From JANRIC01 sp033765345 (GTDB taxonomy: Bacteria; Bacteroidota; Bacteroidia; Cytophagales; Microscillaceae), in the NCBI GenBank assembly GCA_033765345.1, contig JANRIC010000257.1, forward strand, positions 1-8,043: a DNA stretch of 8,043 nucleotides. The letters are read 5' to 3'. Positions 1-6,336 of the stretch are shown piece after piece. The position numbers were made by a program, and so were the translations under genes. Below the pieces are notes generated by a model. It searched no databases, was not told where the DNA came from, and worked only from the letters and a program-made list of their open reading frames with translations. Numbering within the stretch: position 1 is the stretch's first letter; every line of letters begins with the position of its first letter.

Positions 1-220
1 AATTAAAAAACTAGTTGCAGCTATGAAAACATTATTTGCCATTTTATATCCGGGTATTTATATTCTTAGTATGATGCTATTCATAACGATTGTATACAGT
101 CTACTATCGCCAAAGCCTGTTTTCCAAATTTTTTCTGATGCTAGATACATCCGTAATTATATGAAAAAACCCCAAACTTTCTGGGACTTGCCTGAACCTG
201 TTAAGACATGGGTAGGGTGA
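1..220 (+). CDS. small hypothetical membrane protein, possibly the C-terminal end of a larger gene
   Basis: I do not recognise this protein. Read from the ATG at 23 it is 65 residues: a hydrophobic N-terminal half (about residues 4-29, ending in the run TIVYSLL) that would form one membrane segment or an uncleaved signal anchor, then a polar tail with several aromatic residues ending in VKTWVG. The frame stays open upstream of the ATG to the first base of the window (codons reading IKKLVAA), so it may be the end of a longer membrane protein cut by the window edge. There is no clear ribosome binding site before the ATG at 23. The nearest downstream frame, the transposase remnant, is more than 130 bases away, so no operon link is visible. 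Confidence 0.4.
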   Translation, partial: IKKLVAAMKTLFAILYPGIYILSMMLFITIVYSLLSPKPVFQIFSDARYIRNYMKKPQTFWDLPEPVKTWVG

Positions 221-297
221 TTTCTTGAGTGATGGTGATTTAGGATTCTCTTTAAATTAAAATATACCCAGATTAAAGTGATTTAGGAAATACAAGA

Positions 298-316
298 CCC
301 CTGCGGGGCAAGTTTT
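298..316 (+). terminator. short GC hairpin, possible weak terminator
   Basis: CCCC (298-301), a three-base loop and GGGG (305-308) form a four-base-pair GC stem, followed shortly by a TTTT run (312-315). It lies about 80 bases past the stop of the first frame and could end its transcript. The stem is short, so this is a weak call. Confidence 0.25.
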
Positions 317-356
317 CTTGATTGATTAGCTTGATTATTCATGATTTAAGAGCTAA

Positions 357-650
357 AATTTCGGAAAACCACTTCGGTTTGAGTATAACAGCATTAGAAA
401 TCTCCTGGCACTTGTCTTCTTTTTAGTAGGCTACTTCAAAGAACTTGAAGATGAACTCAGCAAACACCCTCTTACTGAGTTTATATGCAGACTTGCCTTA
501 TCAAAAGGCAAGGTTACTGCCTTTTTTCTCTTAGAAGGTTTAGAAAAACTCATTGCCTTTCAGGAAGTAGCTTTACAAATGAAAGAACAACATATTGCTA
601 TGGAAGATATACAAGAATTTTTAGATAATCTTAAACTTAATAAAAAATGA
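357..650 (+). pseudogene. C-terminal remnant of a transposase-like gene (IS4-type DDE)
   Basis: The frame is open from just after a stop at 354-356 to TGA at 648-650, about 97 codons, but contains no ATG until 582. The translated product is protein-like: a segment reading LRFEYNSIRNLLALVFF, then a charged stretch (YFKELEDELSKHPLTEF), then helical sequence ending in EFLDNLKLNKK. The first motif (aromatic/basic residues, then 'SIRNLLAL' and a hydrophobic run) resembles the region after the DDE catalytic core in IS4-family transposases, where the chain continues into a helical C-terminus. That family match is from memory of the motif, not from a search. No catalytic acidic triad is present, and the usual N-terminal two thirds is absent, so I call it a dead fragment. 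The alternative is a small intact gene using an unusual start. Confidence 0.5.
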
Positions 651-801
651 CTTCTCCGAAGTTATCAGTATTTTAAATTTTACAAAATAATTTGGTTGCT
701 TCACCTAGACTTTCTGATTTTTGGGATGTTTTGACAGGGGTATTCAACTAAACTTCGTAAAAAATATTAGTTCTTTAAAAACAATCATCTAAATGGCTAT
801 T

Positions 802-1560
802 ATGAAAAAGTGTATCCTGCTATCTGTTTTTTTAGGTTTCTTGAGCATTATTCCTTGTACCGCACAATTTAATCGCAAGGCCGGTGAAAAAAATCAATCC
901 AACCGAAAATCCATCATACAATTAGGTGGTGGCTGGCACTTCTCCCAAACACAGCCCAAAGGTTTCAATAAAGTGCTGGAATACTACAATGCATCCTCAG
1001 CCTCGAGATTAGAAGGTATTGAGCAGATGCAGGGAGCTTCAGGGGTTTTGGGTTTTTATGGGAATGTGGCTGACGGCACAGGCCCGAGTCTTTTGTTTGA
1101 ATTGGGCTACCGGGCTTATGGGGCAAAGGTAGATGCTTCGGATGCTGACCCTGCTCTACAATTCAACCTACACGAATTCAGCTTCGGAATGGGAAGCACA
1201 TTCATTCAAAGTGCTCATTTTGACTGGGGAATAGGACTCGCCCTCAATGGATCGCTGGCAAAAACCAAAGCCGATAATCTACAAGGAGATGCAACCAATC
1301 AAAACTTTCAGCACTTTATTATGGGGGCATCCGTCTTTGCGCCAATTTATATTGGTTTTGGAAAAGAAGCTCCTGTGGCTTTGAGCATTCGCCCATCCTA
1401 TCAATACAGGTTTCTTGAAAGTGATTTTCAGGATCTGAACCGTGCCATCAACCCTGACAACTACGAAAACCTGCCTGCCGATGAACTCAAATCACCCATT
1501 CATAGCCTGGGTGTAGAAATACACTTACTCATCCTACTTAGAAAGGTATTTTATTATTAA
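802..1560 (+). CDS. predicted outer-membrane beta-barrel protein
   Basis: Likely a secreted outer-membrane beta-barrel of unknown function. I prefer the ATG at 802 (MKKCILLSVF...) over the ATG at 793 because it gives a normal signal peptide: two lysines, a hydrophobic core and a cleavage site around CTA|Q about 22 residues in. The 793 start would only add Met-Ala-Ile. The mature part has no transmembrane helix. It shows alternating short strands rich in Gly, aromatic and hydrophobic residues (for example SIIQLGGGWHF, SLLFELGYRAYG, LHEFSFGMGSTF, SIRPSYQYRF) and ends in VFYY, which fits the C-terminal aromatic residue expected for barrel insertion. There is no SusC/SusD or OmpA domain. It stands alone, converging on fabI across a repeat-filled gap. 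The upstream ~140 bases are AT-rich without a clear Bacteroidota promoter (TTTG/TAnnTTTG) that I can defend. Family assignment is by character only. Confidence 0.7.
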   Translation: MKKCILLSVFLGFLSIIPCTAQFNRKAGEKNQSNRKSIIQLGGGWHFSQTQPKGFNKVLEYYNASSASRLEGIEQMQGASGVLGFYGNVADGTGPSLLFELGYRAYGAKVDASDADPALQFNLHEFSFGMGSTFIQSAHFDWGIGLALNGSLAKTKADNLQGDATNQNFQHFIMGASVFAPIYIGFGKEAPVALSIRPSYQYRFLESDFQDLNRAINPDNYENLPADELKSPIHSLGVEIHLLILLRKVFYY

Positions 1561-1598
1561 GTGAATCACTGCGGCAATTCTATGATCTCTAAAAAGCT

Positions 1599-1720
1599 CG
1601 CAGCGGCCGCTGGGGCATTTCTAAATTTTCTCAAAATCGCAGCCGCCGCCGCTGGGCATTTCTAAATTTCTCAAAACCATCACAGCGGCCGCTGGGGCAT
1701 TTCCAAATTTCTCCAAACTC
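1599..1720. repeat. three tandem ~40-bp units with NotI-type palindromes
   Basis: Three direct copies at 1599-1637, 1638-1680 and 1681-1720. Each has a GC-rich head (CAGCGGCCGCTGGGGCATTT in copies 1 and 3) and an AT-rich tail of the type CTAAATTTTCTCAAAA. In copies 1 and 3 the head contains a perfect 12-bp palindrome, CAGCGGCCGCTG (1601-1612, 1683-1694), which includes a NotI site. In copy 2 (1640-1654) it is altered by extra CCG triplets and is no longer symmetric. The array sits between the stop codons of two convergent genes, so the hairpins could act in transcript ending, but no U-run follows them directly. Confidence 0.85.
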
Positions 1721-1789
1721 ACTCCCGACACCCGACACCTCACTCCCGACACCCAACACCTCGCCCCCAACACCTCACTCCCGACACCC
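1718..1789. repeat. 21-bp tandem repeat array abutting the fabI stop codon
   Basis: Two full 21-bp units (1718-1738 and 1739-1759) of the form CTCACTCCCGACACCC followed by GACAC or AACAC. They are followed by a shortened 14-bp unit (1760-1773) and a partial unit (1774-1789). The plus strand is almost free of G and rich in C. The array ends at the base before the fabI TAG (1792-1790), so it forms the immediate 3' end of that transcript. It looks like a variable-number tandem repeat. Confidence 0.85.
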
Positions 1790-2602
1790 CTATCTACTTA
1801 TCTTTTCAATAATATCATCAGAGATACCCGTGTAGGAGAATCCGCCGTCGTGGAAGAGATTCTGCATGGTCACCATGCGGGTCATGTCTGAGAATAAAGT
1901 CACCACGTAATTAGCGCAGTCTTGTGCAGAGGCATTGCCGAGTGGAGACAAGCTTTCGGCATACGCAAAAAAGGCATCAAAGCCATCGATGCCCGTGCCG
2001 GCCGTGGTTTTGGTGGGAGACTGAGAGACGGTATTGACTCGAATTTTTTTCATTTTGCCTAGTCGCTCTCCATAGCTTCGGGCAATAGACTCAAGCACTG
2101 CTTTTGCCTGCGCCATATCCGAATAGCTTGAAAAAGTGCGTTGAGCCGCAATGTAAGAAAGTGCCACCACAGAACCCCACTCGTTGATAGCATCCATTTT
2201 TTCGGCAACTTGGAGCATTTTATGGAGCGAAAGTGCCGAAATATCAATACTTTTCATAAACCAGTCATAGTTCAAATCGCCGTAGTCCCGGCCTTTACGC
2301 ACATTGGGACTCATCCCGATAGAGTGTAATACGAAATCTATTTTACCTCCCAGATGATCGATAGAGCTTTGGTAAAGTTTCTCGATATCCTCTACACTGG
2401 TGGCATCGGCAGGGAAAACAACCGTGCTACAGGCATCTGCCAATTCCTGAATTTTGCCCATTCTGAGGGCTACGGGGGCATTGGTCAATGTAAAAGTAGC
2501 ACCTTCTTCTTTGGCTTTGAGGGCGACTTGCCAGGCGATGGAGTTTTCGTCCAAAGCTCCGGTGATGATACCTCTTTTGCCAGCTAATAAGTTATATGCC
2601 AT
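1790..2602 (-). CDS. fabI: enoyl-[acyl-carrier-protein] reductase (NADH) FabI
   Basis: FabI carries out the last step of each fatty-acid elongation cycle in the cytoplasm, reducing trans-2-enoyl-ACP with NAD(P)H. At 270 residues it has the usual family length. The atypical short-chain-dehydrogenase nucleotide loop is visible near the N-terminus (GALDENSIAW, residues 15-24). Asp66 lies in the segment that contacts the adenine, and HSIG sits at 93-96. The catalytic set matches the E. coli pattern Tyr-x9-Tyr-x6-Lys as Tyr150, Tyr160 and Lys167. The flexible substrate loop follows VNTVSQSPTKTTAG. The glycine whose change gives triclosan resistance in E. coli (Gly93) is kept as Gly96. Start ATG at 2602; no clear Shine-Dalgarno, as is common in this phylum. 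It appears to be transcribed alone: a terminator-like hairpin separates it from the upstream minus-strand gene, and its stop abuts a 21-bp repeat array. Confidence 0.96.
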   Translation of the reverse strand: MAYNLLAGKRGIITGALDENSIAWQVALKAKEEGATFTLTNAPVALRMGKIQELADACSTVVFPADATSVEDIEKLYQSSIDHLGGKIDFVLHSIGMSPNVRKGRDYGDLNYDWFMKSIDISALSLHKMLQVAEKMDAINEWGSVVALSYIAAQRTFSSYSDMAQAKAVLESIARSYGERLGKMKKIRVNTVSQSPTKTTAGTGIDGFDAFFAYAESLSPLGNASAQDCANYVVTLFSDMTRMVTMQNLFHDGGFSYTGISDDIIEKISR

Positions 2603-2724
2603 AATTTGTATAGTTTTAGTGATTGATATTATTCAGCCAAAAAACAAAATAGAAATCAATTTATGAAAATACCTAAATAATCCCCGAGTTTTCGAGCGAA
2701 ATTTTTGAAATAATTCTTCCAAGC

Positions 2725-2772
2725 CATAAAATGAAAAGAACCGATCTCTCAACCGGTTCTTTTCGCTTTATG
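2725..2772 (-). terminator. strong hairpin terminator, probably bidirectional in form
   Basis: A 10-bp stem AAAAGAACCG (2734-2743) / CGGTTCTTTT (2754-2763) with a 10-base loop is extended, past a 3x3 internal loop, by CATAAA (2725-2730) / TTTATG (2767-2772). Its A-rich and U-rich arm ends give the look of a bidirectional intrinsic terminator. It lies 17 bases past the stop of the repeat-protein gene (minus strand) and upstream of fabI, so its likely job is to end the repeat-protein transcript and isolate fabI. Confidence 0.8.
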
Positions 2773-2788
2773 GAAACCTTTATCAAAC

Positions 2789-3190
2789 TTAGTGCTTTCT
2801 CACGCGTGTTACTTTGCTACCGCCGTTGGGTCCTTGTACTTTTTTGACTCCTCGCGTGCCTCCGTTGGGGCCTTGTACGCCTCTGACTACTTTGGTGCCG
2901 CCATTGGGTCCGTTTACTTCTTTTCTGACAGCTTTACCGCCGTTGGGGCCTTTTACGCCTTTCACTTCTTTGGTGCCGCCGTTGAGTCCGGTTACTTCTT
3001 TTTTGCCTACTTTTTTGCCCTTGGGTCCTTCATAGACGGTGGTGGTTTTAGTGCCGCCGTTAGGGCCTTCTTGGGTGGTGACGGTTTTGGTGCCGCCGTT
3101 AGGGGTTTCGGTGGTTTGGGCAGAGGTCAATTGCAAAGAAACAAAAACAAAAAACAGGGCTACAAGAACAAATTTAAACTGATTCATCAT
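2789..3190 (-). CDS. secreted basic protein made of eight 13-residue GPNGGTK repeats
   Basis: I do not recognise the family. The 133-residue product begins with a clean signal peptide (residues 1-24; Lys6, a hydrophobic core, cleavage around TSA|Q). After a three-residue linker it consists of eight back-to-back 13-residue units (residues 29-132) plus a final His. The consensus is Gly-Pro-Asn-Gly-Gly-Thr-Lys-x-Val-x-x-Val-x. The PNGG part would make a turn, and the following alternating Lys/Val part suits a beta strand, so a small repeated-hairpin or solenoid fold is an inference. Unit 3 is the most diverged (GPKGKKVGKKEVT). Lys and Arg are abundant and acidic residues few, mostly in the first half, so the C-terminal half is strongly basic; binding to an anionic polymer or surface is possible but unproven. 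Two adjacent ATGs (3190 and 3187) could start it. A terminator follows it closely, so it is probably monocistronic. Confidence 0.75.
   Translation of the reverse strand: MMNQFKFVLVALFFVFVSLQLTSAQTTETPNGGTKTVTTQEGPNGGTKTTTVYEGPKGKKVGKKEVTGLNGGTKEVKGVKGPNGGKAVRKEVNGPNGGTKVVRGVQGPNGGTRGVKKVQGPNGGSKVTRVRKH
2795..3106 (-). repeat. eight in-frame 39-bp coding repeats
   Basis: Eight consecutive 39-bp units encode the 13-residue repeats of the secreted basic protein. The GPNGG-coding core is best conserved: on the plus strand it reads close to CCGCCGTTGGGGCC, with T/G changes. The unit length is a multiple of three, so copies can be gained or lost without breaking the frame. The same property leaves long open frames on the opposite strand. 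Confidence 0.9.
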
Positions 3191-3415
3191 TTTATTGGGC
3201 TTTAATTAATTTTAAAATAATTCTGTCTTTTATTGAAATTCTCTTCTTGGACTTGGTATAAAAGGAAAGGTTTAAAAGGGAGGGAGATTTTTTGGGGGAA
3301 GCTTTGTTGTGTAACCGTTAGCAAGAGAGCGTCCAGCAAAGATATTCATTCAAGGAAAGTAAGCAGGCTTTAAAGAGGGTGATAGGATAATTTTTTTTTC
3401 TAGTTATTGCTAATT

Positions 3416-3463
3416 TTGCCACGAATGCACGAATAAATGTATTTATTCGTGCATTTGCGGCAA
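3416..3463. repeat. long hairpin of a dispersed-repeat type (GCACGAATAAAT)
   Basis: A perfect 15-bp inverted repeat, AATGCACGAATAAAT (3424-3438) and its complement (3441-3455), has only two bases between the arms. Outer arms TTGCC (3416-3420) and GGCAA (3459-3463) pair again across one imperfect triplet, giving about 23 stem positions. Motifs of this kind ('CACGAAT...ATTCGTG' next to 'GGCAA') recur in Bacteroidota intergenic DNA in my general knowledge. It could fold as the 3' end of the phosphatase transcript, but no U-run follows on the minus strand. Confidence 0.7.
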
Positions 3464-3480
3464 CCAATTCCTTCAAGTTT

Positions 3481-3496
3481 TTAGTGTATACACTAA
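3481..3496. promoter_or_regulatory. perfect 16-bp palindrome, possible operator
   Basis: TTAGTGTATACACTAA reads the same on both strands with no spacer. Its size and symmetry suit a dimeric repressor site, yet it lies about 85 bases past the stop of the phosphatase gene and about 290 bases upstream of the repeat-protein start. It may instead be part of the neighbouring hairpin repeat. No regulator gene is present in the window. Confidence 0.35.
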
Positions 3497-3580
3497 TTAT
3501 TTAAATATTTATTGTCCACAAAATTTGTCAGACAACTACACAAACTTGGAAAATCTCAACCTGAAAAATAGGTACTTTCA

Positions 3581-6076
3581 TTATTCCCCTTCTTCTTCCT
3601 CTTCTTCATCCACCAACATCACAAAAGCACTTCTTCGTGGGGCAGGCATTTCGCTATTTTTACCTTTGACGACCTTCCAGATCACTTCATTAAACGGAAT
3701 ATCTGGGGCGGCATCTTCACGGCTGAGGTTAAATGAGGCTGAAATACGTGCCAATTCGTTTTCTTCCACATTCATTTCATTGAGATCGATGTTGTTTTTG
3801 AGGGCGGTGTAAGGAGTCAGGTCAGGCTTTGCCACAAAGCACTCCCACATTGGGGTAGCTCCGGCGTCGTACTGGCTCATCGGAGGTAGTCCTAGGATCA
3901 GCTCCATGGTACGGAGCATCGCAGAAGTAGAGTACATCGTATGGACAACCTGCTTTCGCTTGGTATAGGGGCTGATCACCAAAGCCGGAGATCGGTGTGC
4001 GTCTACGTGATCGGGTCCGTTTTGAGCGTCGTCTTCTAGCACAAAGATGGCAGATTCTTTCCAGATTTTACTTTTGGAGATGTATTCTACAAATTTACCC
4101 AGAGCCAAGTCATTGTCTGCGACCATTGCACGGGGGGTAGGATTACCCACTCGTGCGCCAGCCGTGTGGTCATTCCCGATGCGGATCGTACTAAATTGAG
4201 GTAACTGATTGATTACCAGCAACGAATCAAAATCTTTTTTCCAAAACTCGAAGCGATCTACGTCTTTAATACTCAGATCATAAGGAGGGTAATCCTGGTC
4301 TATGTGTCCTTTGAGAGCGGGATATTTGGCTTCTCCTCCCCATACAAATTCGCCATAGCTGCGATAACTTAGTCCGGCTCTTTGGCAATAATCCCAAATA
4401 TGCCCTTTTTCGGGGAAGGCAATGGCGCGTGAGCCTTCATAGTCATACGTACCACCCCTACCTCCGTAGCTGGTTGGCCAGGTTTTTTCGGTATAATCGG
4501 TGGCATAGGCTGCGGTAGACCAGTTGTGTCCGTCGGCACTTACTTCGGCATCCACATAAAAATTATCCAGGATAACAAACTGACGTGCTAGTGCATGGTG
4601 ATTAGGGCTTACAAGTTCGGGAAACAAACACAGACTTGTATCTCCATTGCCTTCTTTCATATCTCCGAAAATCTGATCATACGTACGGTTTTCCTTGATA
4701 AAATAAAAGACATATTTGATCGGGGAAGGATCACCCACTTTACGTGGAATGGGGTTTCCGAATTCGCCTTCTGCAAGTTGTTCTTTTTCTTTATTATAAG
4801 GTGTATTTTCATAAACCAGGCGTGAATAAGCTGCCAGCAAATCAGGCTGAGGCTGGGAGATAAATGAAAGACTTCCCTTGAAAAGGCTACCGATGTACTG
4901 CGTGTTTTCATCCCTTCTTTTGTAGGGATTGGGTCCTTTGGGGTTGGGGAGCGAAGTTTCGCCTTTGCCATTGGTGACGATGATTTTTTCACCAATTACC
5001 TTCACAGAGGTCGGATACCAGCCCACAGGGATGAAACCAAGCGACTTACTTTGACCGATTTTAGATACATCAAACAAAGCCAGACAATTGTTATCGGCAT
5101 TGGCTACGTACAGCGTTTTTTCATCTTCTGAAAGTGCGAGCGCATTGCTGGTAGTTCCTGCGGGTGATTCGGGGAAAAGAGCCGTATTAAATGTTTCTAT
5201 TACTTTTTGCGCTTTGAGATCAATCACCGAAACCGAGTTCGAGTTGGCATTGGGTACAAAAAGGTGCTTACCATCTTGGGTGATCAAAAGATCATTGGGG
5301 TGGCTTTCTACGGCGATTTCCTTTTCGATTTTTTTAGATTGGAGGTCATAAACTCCGATTTTGGCACCTCCCCAAAGCGAAATGTAGAGCTTCTGTTCGT
5401 CTTTGGAAAGCAGACAAGTATAAGCTTCGTGATTGAGCTTGATTTTGTCGGTCACCTTTTTGCTTGCCAAATCGCAGATATATAGCGAACTGTCTTCTTT
5501 GGTGACTACATAAAGCGTTGTATTTTTAGCATCTATTTCAATGCCAGTGGGAGAGATTTTTTGACCTTCAGGGTTTCTTTCGGGATGCGGCCAGGCTTTG
5601 CCCAGTACGATAGAATCCTTCAAAGCCAGTTTTTGATTGTCGATAGCATAGATATAAATTTGGTTGCGGTTTCCAACAGAGGCATACAAGAATTTTTCAT
5701 CCTGGCTAAAGTGCAAGCCAAACCAGGCCGAAGGGATTTCAATTTCATCCAGCAGTTTTTCGCCTTGTGGGTCAATGAGCATAATGGAGTGCTTGCTTTG
5801 GCCGTTGTTGGTGACTGCCAGCAGTTTTTTAGAAGGAGATACCACCAGATTCATCGGAAAATCTCCCAAAGGGATAGACTTACCCGCAGGTGTAACAGAC
5901 CAGCCGTTGGAAAGCCTGACGCGCTTTTTGAGCAATGCATCGTAGAGTTTTTTACCTTCTTCGGAAAGCTCGACCTGCTCACCAGACTTTTTAGTGGATT
6001 GCTTACAACTCAGGCAGCCCAAAACGAGGGCTAGGAAGCTAAAAAATACGATTGTGTGATAAAGATGTCTTTTCAT
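3581..6076 (-). CDS. lipoprotein: YncE-type beta-propeller fused to alkaline-phosphatase-superfamily phosphoesterase
   Basis: This 831-residue protein has a signal peptide with lipobox VLGC (Cys21), so it should be a lipid-anchored envelope protein. Residues about 65-370 form a YVTN/YncE-like beta-propeller, with repeats such as LFVPNANSNSVSVIDL and TLYVANADNNCLALFDV. The C-terminal half is a phosphoesterase of the phospholipase C/acid-phosphatase type. Visible motifs are ENRTYDQIFGD from Glu462, ADGHNWST (Asp515, His517), EDDAQNGPDHVDAH (Glu681, Asp682, Asp683, His690, Asp692) and His694 in the AHRSP context, all plausible metal or catalytic positions. Family knowledge supports hydrolysis of a phosphate ester, but the substrate is unknown; the propeller may bind it or a partner. 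The protein ends in VDEEEEEEGE, encoded by a GAA/GAG run. The start is ATG at 6076. A candidate Pho-type half-site pair lies about 65 bases upstream. It is divergent from dinD and appears to be a single-gene unit. Confidence 0.88.
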   Translation of the reverse strand: MKRHLYHTIVFFSFLALVLGCLSCKQSTKKSGEQVELSEEGKKLYDALLKKRVRLSNGWSVTPAGKSIPLGDFPMNLVVSPSKKLLAVTNNGQSKHSIMLIDPQGEKLLDEIEIPSAWFGLHFSQDEKFLYASVGNRNQIYIYAIDNQKLALKDSIVLGKAWPHPERNPEGQKISPTGIEIDAKNTTLYVVTKEDSSLYICDLASKKVTDKIKLNHEAYTCLLSKDEQKLYISLWGGAKIGVYDLQSKKIEKEIAVESHPNDLLITQDGKHLFVPNANSNSVSVIDLKAQKVIETFNTALFPESPAGTTSNALALSEDEKTLYVANADNNCLALFDVSKIGQSKSLGFIPVGWYPTSVKVIGEKIIVTNGKGETSLPNPKGPNPYKRRDENTQYIGSLFKGSLSFISQPQPDLLAAYSRLVYENTPYNKEKEQLAEGEFGNPIPRKVGDPSPIKYVFYFIKENRTYDQIFGDMKEGNGDTSLCLFPELVSPNHHALARQFVILDNFYVDAEVSADGHNWSTAAYATDYTEKTWPTSYGGRGGTYDYEGSRAIAFPEKGHIWDYCQRAGLSYRSYGEFVWGGEAKYPALKGHIDQDYPPYDLSIKDVDRFEFWKKDFDSLLVINQLPQFSTIRIGNDHTAGARVGNPTPRAMVADNDLALGKFVEYISKSKIWKESAIFVLEDDAQNGPDHVDAHRSPALVISPYTKRKQVVHTMYSTSAMLRTMELILGLPPMSQYDAGATPMWECFVAKPDLTPYTALKNNIDLNEMNVEENELARISASFNLSREDAAPDIPFNEVIWKVVKGKNSEMPAPRRSAFVMLVDEEEEEEGE

Positions 6077-6141
6077 TGTTTGGAAATTGAAGCTTTATAA
6101 TGAAGATCAAGTATCCAAAATTTTATGGTAAATAAAACTCT

Positions 6142-6158
6142 TTAACAAAATCTTAATG
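6142..6158. promoter_or_regulatory. candidate Pho-type direct repeat (TTAACA-N5-TTAATG)
   Basis: TTAACA (6142-6147) and TTAATG (6153-6158) are spaced 11 bases start to start. This is the geometry of the direct half-sites bound by PhoP in Bacillus, about 65 bases upstream of a phosphatase-superfamily gene. The sequence is AT-rich, only two half-sites are visible, and the binding rule in Bacteroidota is not something I can confirm, so this is suggestive only. Confidence 0.3.
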
Positions 6159-6322
6159 AAAAGAAAATATCTTGAGGGTGAAGTCGCCGAGAATAGTTGA
6201 TCAAAAATTTCAGTTTGTTGGGTTATAGGTCTTCATACATATCAAATCCTTAGCTATATTAAAAAAAGAAACGAAATCCAATTATTTTATTATTAAATTT
6301 ATTTTGCGGGTTTTAAGATAAT

Positions 6323-6336
6323 TTTTATAGAATATA
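6323..6336 (+). repeat. 14-bp direct repeat, left copy (flanks dinD)
   Basis: TTTTATAGAATATA is present here, 124 bases before the dinD ATG, and again at 7318-7331, 14 bases after its stop. The match is exact over 14 bases but AT-rich, so chance is possible. Confidence 0.4.

Larger units (their letters stand above)
3191..3580. other. 390-bp intergenic region with two palindromes
   Basis: This gap lies between the start of the repeat-protein gene and the stop of the phosphatase lipoprotein gene, both on the minus strand. It should hold the repeat-protein promoter (somewhere in 3191-3400) and the phosphatase transcript end. I find no open frame of protein character. The visible structures are the hairpin at 3416-3463 and the 16-bp palindrome at 3481-3496. 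The stretch next to the start codon at 3190 is AT-rich, and I cannot point to a clear TAnnTTTG promoter element. Confidence 0.6.

Noticed and set aside
650..662. ACTTC-TCC-GAAGT hairpin at the stop of the transposase remnant as a terminator or IS end
   Set aside because: Five base pairs with no U-run and no matching inverted repeat upstream; not enough to call.
720..757. TTTG...TAAACTTCG as a Bacteroidota promoter for the barrel gene
   Set aside because: The -7 element does not match TAnnTTTG, and neither candidate spacing (15 or 25 bases) fits the usual distance.
1599..1789. CRISPR array between the barrel gene and fabI
   Set aside because: The units are direct tandem copies without unique spacers, the two repeat types differ in length, and no cas gene is present.
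2792..3205. 137-residue plus-strand open frame with Gly/Phe-rich repeats opposite the 13-residue-repeat gene
   Set aside because: It is the antisense image of a 39-bp coding repeat: a period divisible by three keeps all frames open. It has no signal peptide or start context, while the minus strand has a clean signal peptide and a terminator.
3525..3812. 95-residue plus-strand open frame with a Ser run over the end of the phosphatase gene
   Set aside because: The serine run is the complement of the Glu-coding microsatellite, and the frame lies within a well-supported gene on the other strand.
5561..6034. 157-residue plus-strand open frame opposite the phosphatase N-terminal half
   Set aside because: It is wholly antisense to the propeller-coding region, whose protein motifs are clear; the frame itself shows no domain or signal.
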